The notes below the pieces were generated by a model, which ran no database searches, was not told the origin of the DNA, and worked only from the letters and a program-made list of their open reading frames with translations. A DNA stretch of 6,454 nucleotides, from positions 1 to 6,454 of the forward strand of contig JALTDM010000250.1 in NCBI GenBank assembly GCA_027074135.1, written 5' to 3'. Shown here in pieces: positions 6,122-6,454 of the stretch; the first letter of the stretch is position 1; each line of letters begins with the position of its first letter. A program made the position numbers and the translations under genes. The stretch is from Bacteroidales bacterium. Lineage in GTDB: Bacteria; Bacteroidota; Bacteroidia; Bacteroidales; JALTDM01.

Positions 6122-6454
6122 TTAGTCAACGTCTAAGATTCCTTGATCTATCTTATCATATGCATCCCGAAGTTCATCTATAGATATAAGGTAAATATAT
6201 TCCCCTGATAAATTGTTTTTATCAGATTCACCTTTTAAAGTTTTTGTGTCGTCAATAAGATAAACTTTAGCATTTTCATGTAATTTTCTATACCTGCTGT
6301 ACTTTCTCACATCTATAGTACTAGGATCAATTTGTCCTTTAAACTCCTCAGGAATAATAAACGAGTGTTTGTATAAATAGTTTATCTTTTTTATTTTATT
6401 GATAGGCATGGAGTTTATTTCCTTTTTTGTATAATAATTATATGCCCTTTTATC
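6122..6454 (-). CDS. Unidentified protein, C-terminal part, cut by window edge
   Basis: The frame ends at a TAA at 6124-6122 and is open through all 111 codons, stop included, to the right edge. The first internal ATG is at 6409 (95 residues), but the 15 codons before it are also all sense (DKRAYNYYTKKEINS, then Met), so this is probably the end of a longer protein. An AAGGA-like stretch about 10 bases before that ATG leaves a true start there possible. The visible part is highly charged, without Cys, membrane segment or T9SS sorting domain, and ends GILDVD. It holds segments such as KINYLYKHSFIIPEEF and VRKYSRYRKL that I cannot assign to a family. The stop lies 32 bp before the surface-protein ATG with no terminator between them, so the two genes may form an operon. 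Confidence 0.7.
   Translation of the reverse strand, partial: DKRAYNYYTKKEINSMPINKIKKINYLYKHSFIIPEEFKGQIDPSTIDVRKYSRYRKLHENAKVYLIDDTKTLKGESDKNNLSGEYIYLISIDELRDAYDKIDQGILDVD

Overview
The window comes from an AT-rich genome of the phylum Bacteroidota. The main evidence is the large central gene. It encodes a signal peptide, a string of Ig-like modules, four SprB-type repeats and a gliding-motility-type C-terminal domain, the sorting signal of the type IX secretion system (T9SS), which is known only from this phylum and close relatives. The lack of clear Shine-Dalgarno sequences, with A/T-rich leaders instead, also fits. The sequence does not allow placement to genus.

All four coding regions I can support lie on the minus strand, so the order of transcription runs from the right edge to the left. 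(1) 6454-6122 is the 3' end of a gene whose reading frame is open to the right edge; its product is unrecognised. (2) 6089-1455 encodes a secreted modular surface protein of about 1544 residues. It begins 32 bp after gene 1 stops, so the two may be co-transcribed. (3) A strong hairpin terminator at 1405-1446 closes that unit. (4) After a 161-bp gap, 1293-160 encodes a complete tyrosine recombinase with all catalytic residues. (5) An unidentified frame starts 3 bp after the recombinase stops and runs off the left edge. There is no gene-free stretch longer than 300 bases and I see no RNA gene, insertion sequence or CRISPR array.

The surface protein should be exported by Sec, translocated by T9SS through its C-terminal domain and displayed on the cell or released. 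Its MAM-like, CUB-like, Ig-like and SprB modules suggest binding or adhesion rather than catalysis; I see no enzyme motif.

The most notable feature is an uninterrupted run of nine G residues (coding strand) near the 5' end of the surface gene. Gain or loss of one G would truncate the protein within about 30 codons, so this is a candidate slipped-strand on/off switch. A second MAM-like domain also appears to be inserted inside an Ig-like module. Whether the neighbouring recombinase has any link to the surface gene cannot be told from this window.
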